NCBI RefSeq assembly: GCF_014650335.1
Contig: NZ_BMUT01000015.1
Location: 6,309 to 70,308 of the forward strand
Direction: 5' to 3'
DNA length: 64,000 bases
Source: Streptomyces hiroshimensis
Lineage (GTDB): Bacteria; Actinomycetota; Actinomycetes; Streptomycetales; Streptomycetaceae
Shown: positions 33,524 to 42,082 of the stretch, in pieces
Numbering within the stretch: the first letter of the stretch is position 1
Layout: the number at the start of each line of letters is the position of its first letter
Translations under genes and position numbers: made by a program
Notes under the pieces: model-generated
Seen by the model: only the letters and a program-made list of their open reading frames with translations
The model's database searches: none
Told to the model about the DNA's origin: nothing

Positions 33524-33828
33524 TGGGCGCGGGCGCGGAGCACGCGCCCTGGTCGCAGCCCGTCCGGGCGCAGGCCTGCTCGCTGCGGGAGCAGGCGGCC
33601 CGGCTGCGCTCGAGCGCCGAGGAGGTGGCCTCGCTCGGCGCGGAGGGCGCGGCCCTGCACAAACGGATGATCGCCCACGCGGACCGCGCCGAGACGGCCG
33701 CGCGCTCGCTGGAACGCGCGGCCGAGGCCCTGGCCCGGCACGAGGCGGTTCTGGCCGCCTTGGACCGACGGCTCGCGGAGGACGGCTCCGGCGGCCGGGG
33801 TGGGCCGGGCCGGCCCCGATGGCACTAG
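33523..33828 (+). CDS. Small coiled-coil protein in the dioxygenase operon
   Basis: 101 residues, mostly one long Ala/Glu/Arg-rich helix with heptad character (residues ~15-85), basic Gly-rich tail. No family recognised. GTG 33520 or ATG 33523 both overlap the dioxygenase stop, so it is translationally coupled and may be a small partner of that enzyme. Confidence 0.6.
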   Translation: MGAGAEHAPWSQPVRAQACSLREQAARLRSSAEEVASLGAEGAALHKRMIAHADRAETAARSLERAAEALARHEAVLAALDRRLAEDGSGGRGGPGRPRWH

Positions 33829-34381
33829 CCCACCCGGGCGGGCCCGGGCACGGGTGACGGCGCCGTTCCGCTTCCGCGGGGGCCTTTGCCGTCGTGGTCA
33901 CGCGCGGCTGCGGCGGGGAGACTCCCGGCCGCAGCGGCCGAAGCCGGCACTACAGCGGTCGTGCCCGGGCCCTGAATTCCGCCGGACCCGCACCGCTGTG
34001 GTCGCGCATCGCTGCGGCGGGGAGATTTCCGGCCGCAGCGGCCGAAACCGGCCCCGTCGTCCTCGGCCGTGCCCTCGGCGGCCGGCCTGACCGTACCGTC
34101 ACGGCCGTCGGTCCCACAGCGGCCGTGCCCATACCCCGGATTCCGCCGGACCCGCACCGCCGCGGTCGCGCGCCGCTGCGGCGGGAGGTTCTTCCGCCGC
34201 AGCGGGCCGCGAGCAGTCGCCGCGAGCAGTCGCCGCGAGCAGTCGCCGCGAGCAGTCGCCGCGAGCAGTCGCCGCGGCGGCGGTATGAGAGGGCGCCCCG
34301 CGCCCTTTCCACCGCCGCCGCGGCGGGCAACCACAGCCGTGGAGCCCGGTGGTGTCGACGCTGCGGCAGGCCGGCGCTGCC
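33829..34381. repeat. 553-bp gene-less repeat field with hairpins and a 13-bp x5 array
   Basis: Contains three related units with GCTGCGGCGGG at 33907, 34011 and 34175. The last forms a perfect 12-bp stem (34173-34184 with 34194-34205, 9-nt loop). Units 2 and 3 share about 45 bp (ATTCCGCCGGACCCGCACCG and following). At 34211-34275 a 13-bp unit GAGCAGTCGCCGC is repeated five times in perfect register. It separates the dioxygenase operon from the convergent winged-helix gene. Confidence 0.85.
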
Positions 34382-34867
34382 CTAACGGGCCGCCAGCGCG
34401 CCCGCCGGCTCGCGGGCGTACCAGCGGTCGGCGCGGAGTTCGGCCAGGCCTTGGTCCGCCAGGCCCTGGACGTGTTTGGTGACGGTGCGCGGCTGATATC
34501 CGGCCGCCGCGCACAGCTCCTCCAGGGAGGCCCCCGCGGCACCGCACGTCCGCAGGCTCTCCCAGGTGCGCGCGGCGTGCCGGCCGAGCCCGGGGGCGGC
34601 GGCCGGCGGGGCGGCGCGCTCCGCGGCGGCACGCTCCGGCACCGCGGCCGACCGGGCCGCGGGCCGCGCCGCCGCCTGCTCCATGGGCTGCTCCGGCGCC
34701 TTCTGCGCCACCGGCTGCCGGGCGGCCGACGCGGCGGGCTGCGCGGCCGTATGCGCGACGGCCGGCTGCGGGACCGCGGCCGTGGAACGGCGGCGGACGG
34801 CCGCGCCGACCGGGCGCGGTGTGCGGTTGACCCTGCGGTGCCTGCGGCCCTTCTGGCGTTTGCTCAT
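34382..34867 (-). CDS. Winged-helix protein with long basic/Ala-Pro tail
   Basis: 161 residues. The N-terminus is very basic (MSKRQKGRRHRRVNRTPR); residues ~25-95 are Ala/Pro/Gln/Val-rich and probably disordered; the C-terminal ~60 residues form a winged helix (LEELCAAAGYQPRTVTKHVQGL, then LAELRADRWYAR). Likely a small DNA-binding protein; targets unknown. Divergent from the two-component system. Confidence 0.65.
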   Translation of the reverse strand: MSKRQKGRRHRRVNRTPRPVGAAVRRRSTAAVPQPAVAHTAAQPAASAARQPVAQKAPEQPMEQAAARPAARSAAVPERAAAERAAPPAAAPGLGRHAARTWESLRTCGAAGASLEELCAAAGYQPRTVTKHVQGLADQGLAELRADRWYAREPAGALAAR

Positions 34868-35040
34868 GGATGTACCACTGCTCCGTCCTGTGGCGGGGTG
34901 CGTTGCTGCGTGCTCTCCCCCGGGTCAACCCGGCGGTCATCAGGCGGTTACGGCCATGTCTTCGAGTGTGCGGGACATCACGCGCGAGCCCGGCAGGGCA
35001 CGCCGCAAGTGCTTCTCGTGGCATATGTGACGCTTGGGAC

Positions 35041-35724
35041 GTGCGCATTCTGATAGTCGAGGACGAGACCGGGCTGGCCGATTCCCTGCGGCAGGGCCTG
35101 ACCGCCGAGGGCCATCTGGTGGACACCGTGCACGACGGCCACCGCGGCCTGGAGGCGGCGCTCACCGGCGTGTACGACGTGATCGTGCTCGACGTGATGC
35201 TGCCGGGCCCCAGCGGGTACGAGATCTGCCGCCGGCTGCGCGGGCTCGGCCAGTGGACGCCGGTGCTGATGCTGACCGCCAAGGACGGCGAGTACGACGA
35301 GGCGGAGGGGCTCGACGCCGGGGCCGACGACTATCTGTCGAAGCCGTTCTCGTTCGTGGTGCTGCTCGCCCGGCTGCGGGCGCTGGGCCGCCGCCGGGGC
35401 GCAGGCGGCGCTCCCCCGCTGCGCGCCGGCGACCTGGTGCTGGACCCCGCGGCGCGGCGCTGCCTGCGCGGCGACGTGGAGATCGAGCTGACCGCCCGCG
35501 AGCTGTCCGTCCTGCAGTACCTGATGGCGAACGCCGGGCAGGCGGTGGCCAAGCGCGACATCCTCGACGAGGTCTGGGACTTCCCCGGCGACACCGACCC
35601 GAACATCGTGGAGGTGTACGTCTCCTCGCTGCGCAGGAAGATCGACGCACCGTTCGGCCGGCGCACGATCGTGACCGTGCACGGCACGGGCTACCGCATC
35701 GCCGCGGACGGCGGCAGCCCGTGA
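35041..35724 (+). CDS. OmpR-family response regulator
   Basis: 227 residues: a receiver domain with phospho-acceptor D51 (VIVLDVML), acidic pocket E7/D8 and Lys in YLSKPF, followed by a winged-helix OmpR effector domain (TARELSVLQYLM; YVSSLRRKI; VHGTGYRIA). The GTG at 35041 starts exactly at the receiver fold; a longer frame from 34870 is not needed. The stop overlaps the kinase start (GTGA). Probable target: the direct and inverted TTCAGG repeats at 37183-37220. Confidence 0.93.
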   Translation: MRILIVEDETGLADSLRQGLTAEGHLVDTVHDGHRGLEAALTGVYDVIVLDVMLPGPSGYEICRRLRGLGQWTPVLMLTAKDGEYDEAEGLDAGADDYLSKPFSFVVLLARLRALGRRRGAGGAPPLRAGDLVLDPAARRCLRGDVEIELTARELSVLQYLMANAGQAVAKRDILDEVWDFPGDTDPNIVEVYVSSLRRKIDAPFGRRTIVTVHGTGYRIAADGGSP

Positions 35725-37187
35725 CCGCTGTGCGCCGGGCGAAGCCGCCGCGCCGGGCGAGGCTGCCACGCAGGGCGAAGCTGCCACGCAGGGCGAAGCT
35801 GCCGCGCACGCTGCGCGGCCGGTGTGCGGCAGCGGCGGCCCTGGCGATGGCCGTGGTGCTCGGCGTGGGCGGCACCTGGCTGTACACGGTGCTGCGCGCC
35901 AATCTCCTGGACACCACGACCGGCCGTACCGAGCTGGCCGCCCGCGAGGTGGCGGCGCAGGCGGACGCCGGGGAGCTGCCCTCGCTGCTGGCCTCGCCGC
36001 GCACGGGCGTGGACGTCGTACTCGTCCTCGACGCGCACGGCGCGGTGGTCGCCACCACCCGGCCGTCGGCGGAGACGCTCGCCCGCGAGGTCGCCCCGCT
36101 GCGGCCGCAGGACGGGCACGACGCGGCCCACCGCATCCTGTCCGGCGGTCTGTCGACGGGCGGCGACCGCGGCGACGTCGTGGTGGTCCGGGCCGCGGCG
36201 CCGTCGGGGCCGGGCGGGGTGCGGCACGAGCGGTACGTGTACGCGCTGACGGTGCTCAACGACGTCGACGGCGCCACGCACGCCGTCGCGCTCGGCCTCC
36301 TCGCGAGCGCCCCACCGCTGATCGCCCTGGCCGCGGCCATCGCCTGGGCGGTGACGGGCCTGGCGCTGCGGCCGGTGACCACGATCCGCACCGAGCTGGC
36401 CGCCGTCACCGCGAGCGCGCTGGACCGGCGGGTGCCGGTGCCGGCGGCGGGCGACGAGGTGGCGCAGCTGGCCCGTACGGTCAACGCCACGCTGGACCGG
36501 CTGGAGCTCGCGGTGGGCCGGCAGCGGCAGTTCGTGGCCGACGCCTCGCACGAGCTGCGCAACCCCGTCGCCGCGGTGCGCTCCCGCCTGGAGGTGGCGC
36601 TGGCCGCGCCCGGCGGGCCGTCGCCCGAGGCCGTGCGGGCGGCCCTGGAGGACACCGTGCGGCTGCAGCACGTGGCGGCGGACCTGCTGCTCCTGGCCCG
36701 GTTCGACGCGCGGGCGCCGATGGCGGCCGGGGAGCCCGCGGACCTCGCGCTGCTGGCGGCCGAGGAGGCGGCCCGGCGTCCGGCGGCCCGGGTGCCGGTG
36801 ACGGTGCGCGCCGGGGCCCCGGTACCGTTGCGCGGCCGGACGGGCCAGCTGGAGCGCCTGCTGGCGAACCTGGTCGACAACGCGCTGCGGCACGCCGCCT
36901 CGCGCGTGGTGATCACGGCGTCGCTCGACGCGGCCGCGGGGCGGGCGGTGCTGGAAGTGGCCGATGACGGGCCGGGCATCCCGGAGGAGGAGCGCGAGCG
37001 GGTCTTCGAGCGCTTCGTCCGGCTGGATGCGGCGCGGGCCAGGGAGAGCGGCGGCAGCGGGCTCGGGCTGGCCATCGCCCGGGAGATCGCACGTGCTCAC
37101 GGCGGGAGCCTCGACGTGGCGCCGGGCGGGGAGGGGGCGCGCCTGGTGGCGTGGTTCCCCCTGTCCGGAGGAGGGTCCGATTCCTGA
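35721..37187 (+). CDS. Sensor histidine kinase
   Basis: 488 residues. The N-terminal cytoplasmic segment consists of four 6-residue repeats (RRAKLP type, residues ~5-28), then a transmembrane helix (~36-57), a ~140-residue extracytoplasmic sensor region, a second transmembrane helix (~190-215), HAMP, HisKA (FVADASHELRNPVAAV) and HATPase_c (NLVDNALRHA; DDGPGIPEEE; SGLGLAIAREIA). Partner of the upstream regulator by GTGA coupling. Confidence 0.93.
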   Translation: MTAVRRAKPPRRARLPRRAKLPRRAKLPRTLRGRCAAAAALAMAVVLGVGGTWLYTVLRANLLDTTTGRTELAAREVAAQADAGELPSLLASPRTGVDVVLVLDAHGAVVATTRPSAETLAREVAPLRPQDGHDAAHRILSGGLSTGGDRGDVVVVRAAAPSGPGGVRHERYVYALTVLNDVDGATHAVALGLLASAPPLIALAAAIAWAVTGLALRPVTTIRTELAAVTASALDRRVPVPAAGDEVAQLARTVNATLDRLELAVGRQRQFVADASHELRNPVAAVRSRLEVALAAPGGPSPEAVRAALEDTVRLQHVAADLLLLARFDARAPMAAGEPADLALLAAEEAARRPAARVPVTVRAGAPVPLRGRTGQLERLLANLVDNALRHAASRVVITASLDAAAGRAVLEVADDGPGIPEEERERVFERFVRLDAARARESGGSGLGLAIAREIARAHGGSLDVAPGGEGARLVAWFPLSGGGSDS

Positions 37188-37243
37188 AGGTTCGCTCAGG
37201 ATTCTCAGGTTTCCTTCAGGCGGCGCCGACGATAGTGATCGGT
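37183..37243 (+). promoter_or_regulatory. Promoter with response-regulator-type repeats before the SEDS gene
   Basis: TCAGG recurs at 37196, 37205 and 37216 (9- and 11-bp steps), and CCTGAAGG (37183-37190) is the inverse of CCTTCAGG (37213-37220). A -10-like GATAGT (37231-37236) ends 7 bp before the GTG at 37244, so the mRNA is probably leaderless. The repeats sit at the activator position and overlap the kinase stop codon. Confidence 0.6.
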
Positions 37244-38635
37244 GTGACCGTGGACTCCGTGCACCTCTATGGCCGTGACGAGCACCGTGCGCAGGCGCGG
37301 GACCCGTCGCCCGTGGCGCGGCGCAACCGCGAGGCGCTGCTGCTCGCCCTGGCCGTCCTGATCAGCTGTTTCGGCTACGCGTACACCGGCCTCGCGACGA
37401 CCGGCCGGATACCCGGCGGCTTCGCGGGGTTCGCGGGCGCGATGGTGTGCCTGGCGCTGGTGCCGCACCTGGCCGCGCGCCGCTGGGCCCCGTACGCCGA
37501 TCCGCTGATCCTGCCCCTGGCCGTCCTGCTGTCGGGGATCGGCCTGGTGCTGCTGTACCGGCTGGACTTCTCCTACAGCGAGCGCTACTCCTCCGACCCG
37601 ACGGCCTCCAACCAGCTGATGTGGACGGTCATCGGCGTGGGCCTGTGCGTGGGCGTCCTGGTGGCACTGAAGGACCACCGCCGCCTCCAGCGGTACATCT
37701 ACCTCACGATGGCCGTCGCGCTGGTGCTGCTGATGGCCCCGGCGTTCTTCCCCGACGACACCTACGGCGCCAAGCGGTGGATCTACATCGGCTCGCTGTC
37801 GTTCCAGCCGGGCGAGTTCGTCAAGACCATGATCACGGTGTTCTTCGCGGGCTATCTGGTCATCCACCGCGACGCGCTGGCCCTCACCGGCCGCAAGGTG
37901 CTGGGGGTGCGGCTGCCGCCGGGCCGGCAGCTCGCGCCGATCCTGGCGGTGTGGGTGCTGAGTCTGCTCGTCCTGGTCTTCGAGCGGGACCTGGGCACCT
38001 CGCTGATCTTCTTCGGGCTGTTCGTGGTGATGCTGTACGCGGCCACCGAGCGGTTCAGCTGGGTGCTGTGCGGCCTGCTGATGGCGTCGGCGGGCGCGGT
38101 CGTGGTCGGCTCGGCGGAGCCGCACGTCAAGGGCCGGATCGACGCCTGGCAGCACCCCTTCGAGGCGCTGCACAGCCAGCAGGCAGGTTCGGACCAGCTG
38201 GCGAAGGCCCTGTTCGGCTTCGGCAGCGGCGGGGTCACCGGCACCGGGCTCGGCCAGGGCCACCCCGAGCTGATCGGCTTCGCCGGCCGCAGCGACTTCA
38301 TCCTCACCACGGTGGGCGAGGAGACGGGCCTGGCCGGCACGATGGTCGTCCTGATGCTCTACGCGCTGCTGGCCCAGCGCGGTCTGAGCACCGCGGTGGC
38401 CGCGCGCGACCCCTTCGGGAAGCTGCTGGCCGTCGGGCTCGCGGCGGCCCTGGCCCTGCAGGTCTTCGTCGTGGCGGGCGGGGTGATGGGGCTGATCCCG
38501 CTGACCGGCAAGGCGCTGCCGTTCCTCGCCAAGAGCGGCTCCTCGCTCGTCGCCAACTGGCTGATGGTCGCGCTGCTGATCCGTATCAGCGACAGCGCGG
38601 GCCGGGCCCGGGCGGTGCGGGCGCGGGCGGACTGA
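37244..38635 (+). CDS. SEDS-family peptidoglycan glycosyltransferase (FtsW/RodA/SpoVE)
   Basis: 463 residues, about ten to twelve transmembrane helices. SEDS landmarks: KRWIYIGSLSFQPGEFVK, the catalytic-Asp segment VFERDLGTSLIFFG, and near the C-terminus VMGLIPLTGKALPFLAKSGSS. These enzymes polymerise lipid II at the membrane. No paired class B PBP is adjacent, unlike many SEDS genes; instead a two-component system lies directly upstream with repeats in the promoter, suggesting envelope-stress-controlled wall synthesis. Confidence 0.92.
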   Translation: MTVDSVHLYGRDEHRAQARDPSPVARRNREALLLALAVLISCFGYAYTGLATTGRIPGGFAGFAGAMVCLALVPHLAARRWAPYADPLILPLAVLLSGIGLVLLYRLDFSYSERYSSDPTASNQLMWTVIGVGLCVGVLVALKDHRRLQRYIYLTMAVALVLLMAPAFFPDDTYGAKRWIYIGSLSFQPGEFVKTMITVFFAGYLVIHRDALALTGRKVLGVRLPPGRQLAPILAVWVLSLLVLVFERDLGTSLIFFGLFVVMLYAATERFSWVLCGLLMASAGAVVVGSAEPHVKGRIDAWQHPFEALHSQQAGSDQLAKALFGFGSGGVTGTGLGQGHPELIGFAGRSDFILTTVGEETGLAGTMVVLMLYALLAQRGLSTAVAARDPFGKLLAVGLAAALALQVFVVAGGVMGLIPLTGKALPFLAKSGSSLVANWLMVALLIRISDSAGRARAVRARAD

Positions 38636-38665
38636 GCCCGGGCGGTGCGGGCGCAGGCGCACTGA
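38606..38665. repeat. 30-bp tandem duplication over the SEDS stop codon
   Basis: A 30-bp unit beginning GCCCGGGCGGTGCGGGCGC and ending ACTGA occurs at 38606-38635 (its TGA is the stop) and again at 38636-38665 with two differences. Confidence 0.85.
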
Positions 38666-38794
38666 GCCCGGCGAGGCAGGGGGTGCGGGCGAACTGCACC
38701 CGGGCCCCGCGAGGGCTGACGCCTTGTTGACTGAGGCACCCATCTCTGCCGAGGCTTGCCTACAAGCAGGGACACTCAGGAAAGAGGCGCGCGG

Positions 38795-39985
38795 ATGTCC
38801 ATCTCCCACGACGAGCCCACTGCCTATCCCTTCAACGACCCCACCGGACTGGCCCTGTCCGGGAAGTACGCGCAGGCGCGCAGCGGCGAGGGGCTGCTGC
38901 GCGTGCGCATGGAGTACGGCGAGCCCGCCTGGCTCGTCACGCGCTACGCCGACGCCCGGCTCGTCCTCGGCGACCGGCGGTTCAGCCGGGCCGAGGGCGT
39001 CCACCGCGACGAGCCCCGCCGCGGCGAGGGGCCGCGCGACACCGGTCTGCTGAGCATGGACCCTCCCGACCACACACGGCTGCGGACCCTGGTGACGAAG
39101 GCGTTCACCACCCCGCGGGTCGAGAAGCTGCGCCCGGACGTGCGCGCGCTCGCCGAGAGCCTGGTGGACGCGATGGTGGCGGCGGGCCCGCCCGCCGATC
39201 TGGTGGAGGACTACGCGCTGCCGATCCCGGTGGCCGTGATCTGCCGGCTGCTCGGGGTGCCGGAGGGGGACCGGCCGCGCTTCCGCAAGTGGAGCGACGC
39301 CGCGCTGTCGACGAGTTCGCTGACCGCCGAGGAGAAGACGGTGAACCGCGACGAGCTGCGGGCCTACATGGCCGGGCTCGTCGAGGAGCACCGCGCCCGG
39401 CCCGCCGACGACCTGATGACCGCCCTGATCGAGGCGCGCGACGTGGGCGACCGGCTCTCCGAGAGCGAGCTGATCGAGCTGTGCGTGGGCATCCTCGTCG
39501 CCGGCCACGAGACCACCGCGACCCAGGTGCCCAACTTCGTGCTCACCCTCTTCGACCACCCCGGGGAGGTGGAGCGGCTGCGCGCCGACCCCGCCCTCCT
39601 GCCGGGCGCCGTCGAGGAGCTGATGCGGTTCGTCCCGCTGGGCGCGGGCGCGTCGTTCGCGCGGTACGCCCTGGAGGACATCGAGGTGGGCGGCACGCTC
39701 GTGCGCAAGGGTGACGCCGTCCTGGTGGCCGTGGGCGCGGCCAACCGGGACGCCCGGCGGTTCGCCGACGCGGAGGCCCTCGACATCGGCCGTCAGGCCA
39801 ATCAGCACCTGGGCTTCGGGCACGGCGTGCACCACTGCCTCGGCGCCCCGCTGGCCCGGCTGGAGCTCCAGGAGGCGCTGCGGGCCCTGATCCTGCGGCT
39901 GCCCGGGCTCCGGCCGGCCGGCGACATCGTCTGGAAGACGGAGATGCTGGTCCGCGGGCCGCGCTCGATGCCGGTGGCGTGGTGA
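38795..39985 (+). CDS. Cytochrome P450 (CYP105/107-like class I)
   Basis: 396 residues with all canonical elements: I-helix AGHETTATQ, K-helix ExxR (EELMR), and haem loop FGHGVHHCLGAP with Cys348. N-terminal DPTGLALSGKYAQAR is typical of actinobacterial monooxygenases. Electrons should come from the coupled ferredoxin gene downstream (GTGA overlap) and an unlinked reductase. Substrate unknown. ATG at 38795 with AGGAAAGAGG upstream. Confidence 0.93.
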   Translation: MSISHDEPTAYPFNDPTGLALSGKYAQARSGEGLLRVRMEYGEPAWLVTRYADARLVLGDRRFSRAEGVHRDEPRRGEGPRDTGLLSMDPPDHTRLRTLVTKAFTTPRVEKLRPDVRALAESLVDAMVAAGPPADLVEDYALPIPVAVICRLLGVPEGDRPRFRKWSDAALSTSSLTAEEKTVNRDELRAYMAGLVEEHRARPADDLMTALIEARDVGDRLSESELIELCVGILVAGHETTATQVPNFVLTLFDHPGEVERLRADPALLPGAVEELMRFVPLGAGASFARYALEDIEVGGTLVRKGDAVLVAVGAANRDARRFADAEALDIGRQANQHLGFGHGVHHCLGAPLARLELQEALRALILRLPGLRPAGDIVWKTEMLVRGPRSMPVAW

Positions 39986-40290
39986 GCGCGGTGGCGGACC
40001 CGGCGGAGGGCACGGCGGGGGGCGCGGCGGACGGCAGGACGGACAGCTGGACGGACGGCAGGACGAACGGCGCGGCGGCGTGGCGGGTGACGGTGGACCG
40101 GGGCGCGTGCCTCGGCTCGGGGATCTGCGCGGCCCTGGCGCCGGGGCTGTTCACGCTGGACGGCGAACGCTCCCGGCCCCTGAGAGCGACGACGCAGCCC
40201 GAAGAGGCGGTGCTGGACGCGGCGGACTCCTGTCCCGCGGCGGCCATCACCGTCACCGAAGGAAGGGAGGTCGTCGGGCCACGGCCATGA
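39982..40290 (+). CDS. P450-associated [3Fe-4S] ferredoxin
   Basis: 102 residues. The C-terminal ~65 carry the P450-ferredoxin pattern C43LGSGIC49 ... C84PAAAI with three cysteines, indicating a 3Fe-4S cluster. The N-terminal ~33 residues (GRTDSWTDGRTNG) are a repeat-expanded low-complexity extension. GTG at 39982 overlaps the P450 stop; GTG 39979 is also possible. Confidence 0.85.
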   Translation: MSAVADPAEGTAGGAADGRTDSWTDGRTNGAAAWRVTVDRGACLGSGICAALAPGLFTLDGERSRPLRATTQPEEAVLDAADSCPAAAITVTEGREVVGPRP

Positions 40291-40397
40291 CGTGACGCCA
40301 GGTAGTGGTGCACGGCGGAGATACGCGTGGTTCGGGATGGGTACCTACCCGGGTGCCCGGGCCCGACCGCGCGCCCGCCCGCCGAAAGGACATACGC

Positions 40398-42041
40398 ATG
40401 CAGCATGTCCGGCTCCCGCACCGCCGGGGCGGGGCTCTCCTCGCCCTGCTCCTGGCCCTGCTGTCCGTCACCTCCGTCGTCTCCGTCGCCGCCGCCGCGC
40501 CACCGGGGCAAGGGCCCGGCACACCGGACCGGCCGGTGGTCGGCACGGACCACGGCCAGGTGCGCGGCAGAGCACACGGCACGTACGCCACGTACGAGGG
40601 CATCCCCTTCGCCGCGCCCCCGACCGGCCCGCTGCGCTGGCGCGCCCCGCAGCCGGCCCGCGCCTGGCAGGGCGTACGGGACGCGGGAGCGCCCGCCGCC
40701 CATTGCCTGCAGACTCCGGTGCTCGGGACGGGTCCCGCCACCGGCTCGGAGGACTGCCTGTACCTCAACGTCACCACGCCCACGGGCCGCGCCCCCGGCC
40801 GGGGCCGGCCCGTCATGGTGTGGGTGCACGGCGGCGGGTTCATCGGCGGCAACGGCAGCGACTACAACGCCGGACGCCTGGCCGCGCGCGGCGACGCCGT
40901 CGTCGTCACGGTCAACTACCGGCTGGGCGTCCTCGGCTTCTTCGGCCACCCCGGGCTCGGTGACGCGCCCGCCTTCGGCCTCGCCGACCAGCAGGCCGCC
41001 CTGCGCTGGGTGCAGGCCAACGCCGCCCGCTTCGGGGGTGACCCGCACAACGTGACCCTGTTCGGCGAGTCGGCCGGGGCCATCAGCACCTGCGCCCAGC
41101 TCACGTCGCCCACGGCGGCCGGCCTCTTCCACCGGGCCGTCCTGCAGAGCGGCTCGTGCGCGACCGCCTTCCCCCGCGGCGCGATCGCCCCGGGGTCGCC
41201 GGGCTCCTCGTTCTTCGTACCGCAGCGCACCCTGCAGGACGCGGGTGCCGCGGCGGCCGGGCGGCTCGGCTGCCCGCAGGGGGCCGGGGCGCTGGAGTGC
41301 CTGCGCGGGCTGAGCGCGGAGAAGCTGGTGACGCCCGAGCTGGGGCAGGCGTTCAACAAGCCGGTCTACGGCAACGCCCTGCTGCCCGCGGCGCCGGAGC
41401 GCGCCCTCGCCTCCGGCCGCTTCCACCGGGTGCCGGTGGTCCAGGGCACGAACCTCGACGAGATGCGGCTGTTCGTGGGCCTGACCCTGCAGCAGTTCCC
41501 CCTGCGGGACGAGCGGGACTACCGGGCCCGCCTGGCGGAGTCCTTCGGGCCCGCCGCGGGCGCCGTCGAGGCGGAGTACCCCCTGGCGAAGTACCCCACG
41601 CCCGCGGTGGCCTGGTCCGCGCTGCTCACCGACACCGCGTTCGCCTGTACGGCGCTGCGGACCGACCGCGCGCTGGCCGGGCGCGTACCGGTGTACGCGT
41701 ACGAGTTCGCCGACCCTGACGCGCCCGTCCTGGACGGCCTGCCGGTGGTGCCCGGCTTCTCCTACGGGGCCTCGCACGCCTTCGAACTGCCGTATCTGTT
41801 CAGCCCCTTCCCGACCCAGCGGGCGCTCAGCAGCGCACAGCGCGCCCTGTCGGACCGGATGACCGGCTACTGGACGCACTTCGCCCGCACGGGCGACCCG
41901 AACGGCTCCGGTGCCCCGCACTGGCCCGCCTTCCGGGACCGGAAGCTCGCGCAGTCCCTCGCGCCCGGCGCGCACGGCATCCGGCAGATCGGCTTCGGCG
42001 CCGAGCACCACTGCGGGTTCTGGGACCGGCAGCAGGGCTGA
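40398..42041 (+). CDS. Secreted type B carboxylesterase
   Basis: 547 residues: signal peptide (LLALLLALLSVTSVVSVAAAA, residues ~13-33), then the carboxylesterase/cholinesterase fold with EDCLYLNV, oxyanion hole HGGGF, nucleophile S225 in FGESAGA, and the catalytic His region near SHAFELPYLF. Substrate unknown (ester hydrolysis outside the cell). GAAAGGA precedes the ATG. Confidence 0.9.
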   Translation: MQHVRLPHRRGGALLALLLALLSVTSVVSVAAAAPPGQGPGTPDRPVVGTDHGQVRGRAHGTYATYEGIPFAAPPTGPLRWRAPQPARAWQGVRDAGAPAAHCLQTPVLGTGPATGSEDCLYLNVTTPTGRAPGRGRPVMVWVHGGGFIGGNGSDYNAGRLAARGDAVVVTVNYRLGVLGFFGHPGLGDAPAFGLADQQAALRWVQANAARFGGDPHNVTLFGESAGAISTCAQLTSPTAAGLFHRAVLQSGSCATAFPRGAIAPGSPGSSFFVPQRTLQDAGAAAAGRLGCPQGAGALECLRGLSAEKLVTPELGQAFNKPVYGNALLPAAPERALASGRFHRVPVVQGTNLDEMRLFVGLTLQQFPLRDERDYRARLAESFGPAAGAVEAEYPLAKYPTPAVAWSALLTDTAFACTALRTDRALAGRVPVYAYEFADPDAPVLDGLPVVPGFSYGASHAFELPYLFSPFPTQRALSSAQRALSDRMTGYWTHFARTGDPNGSGAPHWPAFRDRKLAQSLAPGAHGIRQIGFGAEHHCGFWDRQQG

Positions 42042-42082
42042 GCCGGACTGCGCGGCGGGCGCGCCCGTTGCACGATGAGGGC

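Noticed and set aside
34209..34275. 13-bp x5 array considered as an iteron origin
   Set aside because: No replication initiator gene, no AT-rich melt region and GC-only units; more likely slippage.
37151..37243. N-terminal extension of the SEDS protein to 37151
   Set aside because: It would translate the regulatory repeats and part of the kinase gene; a -10-like box lies just before GTG 37244.
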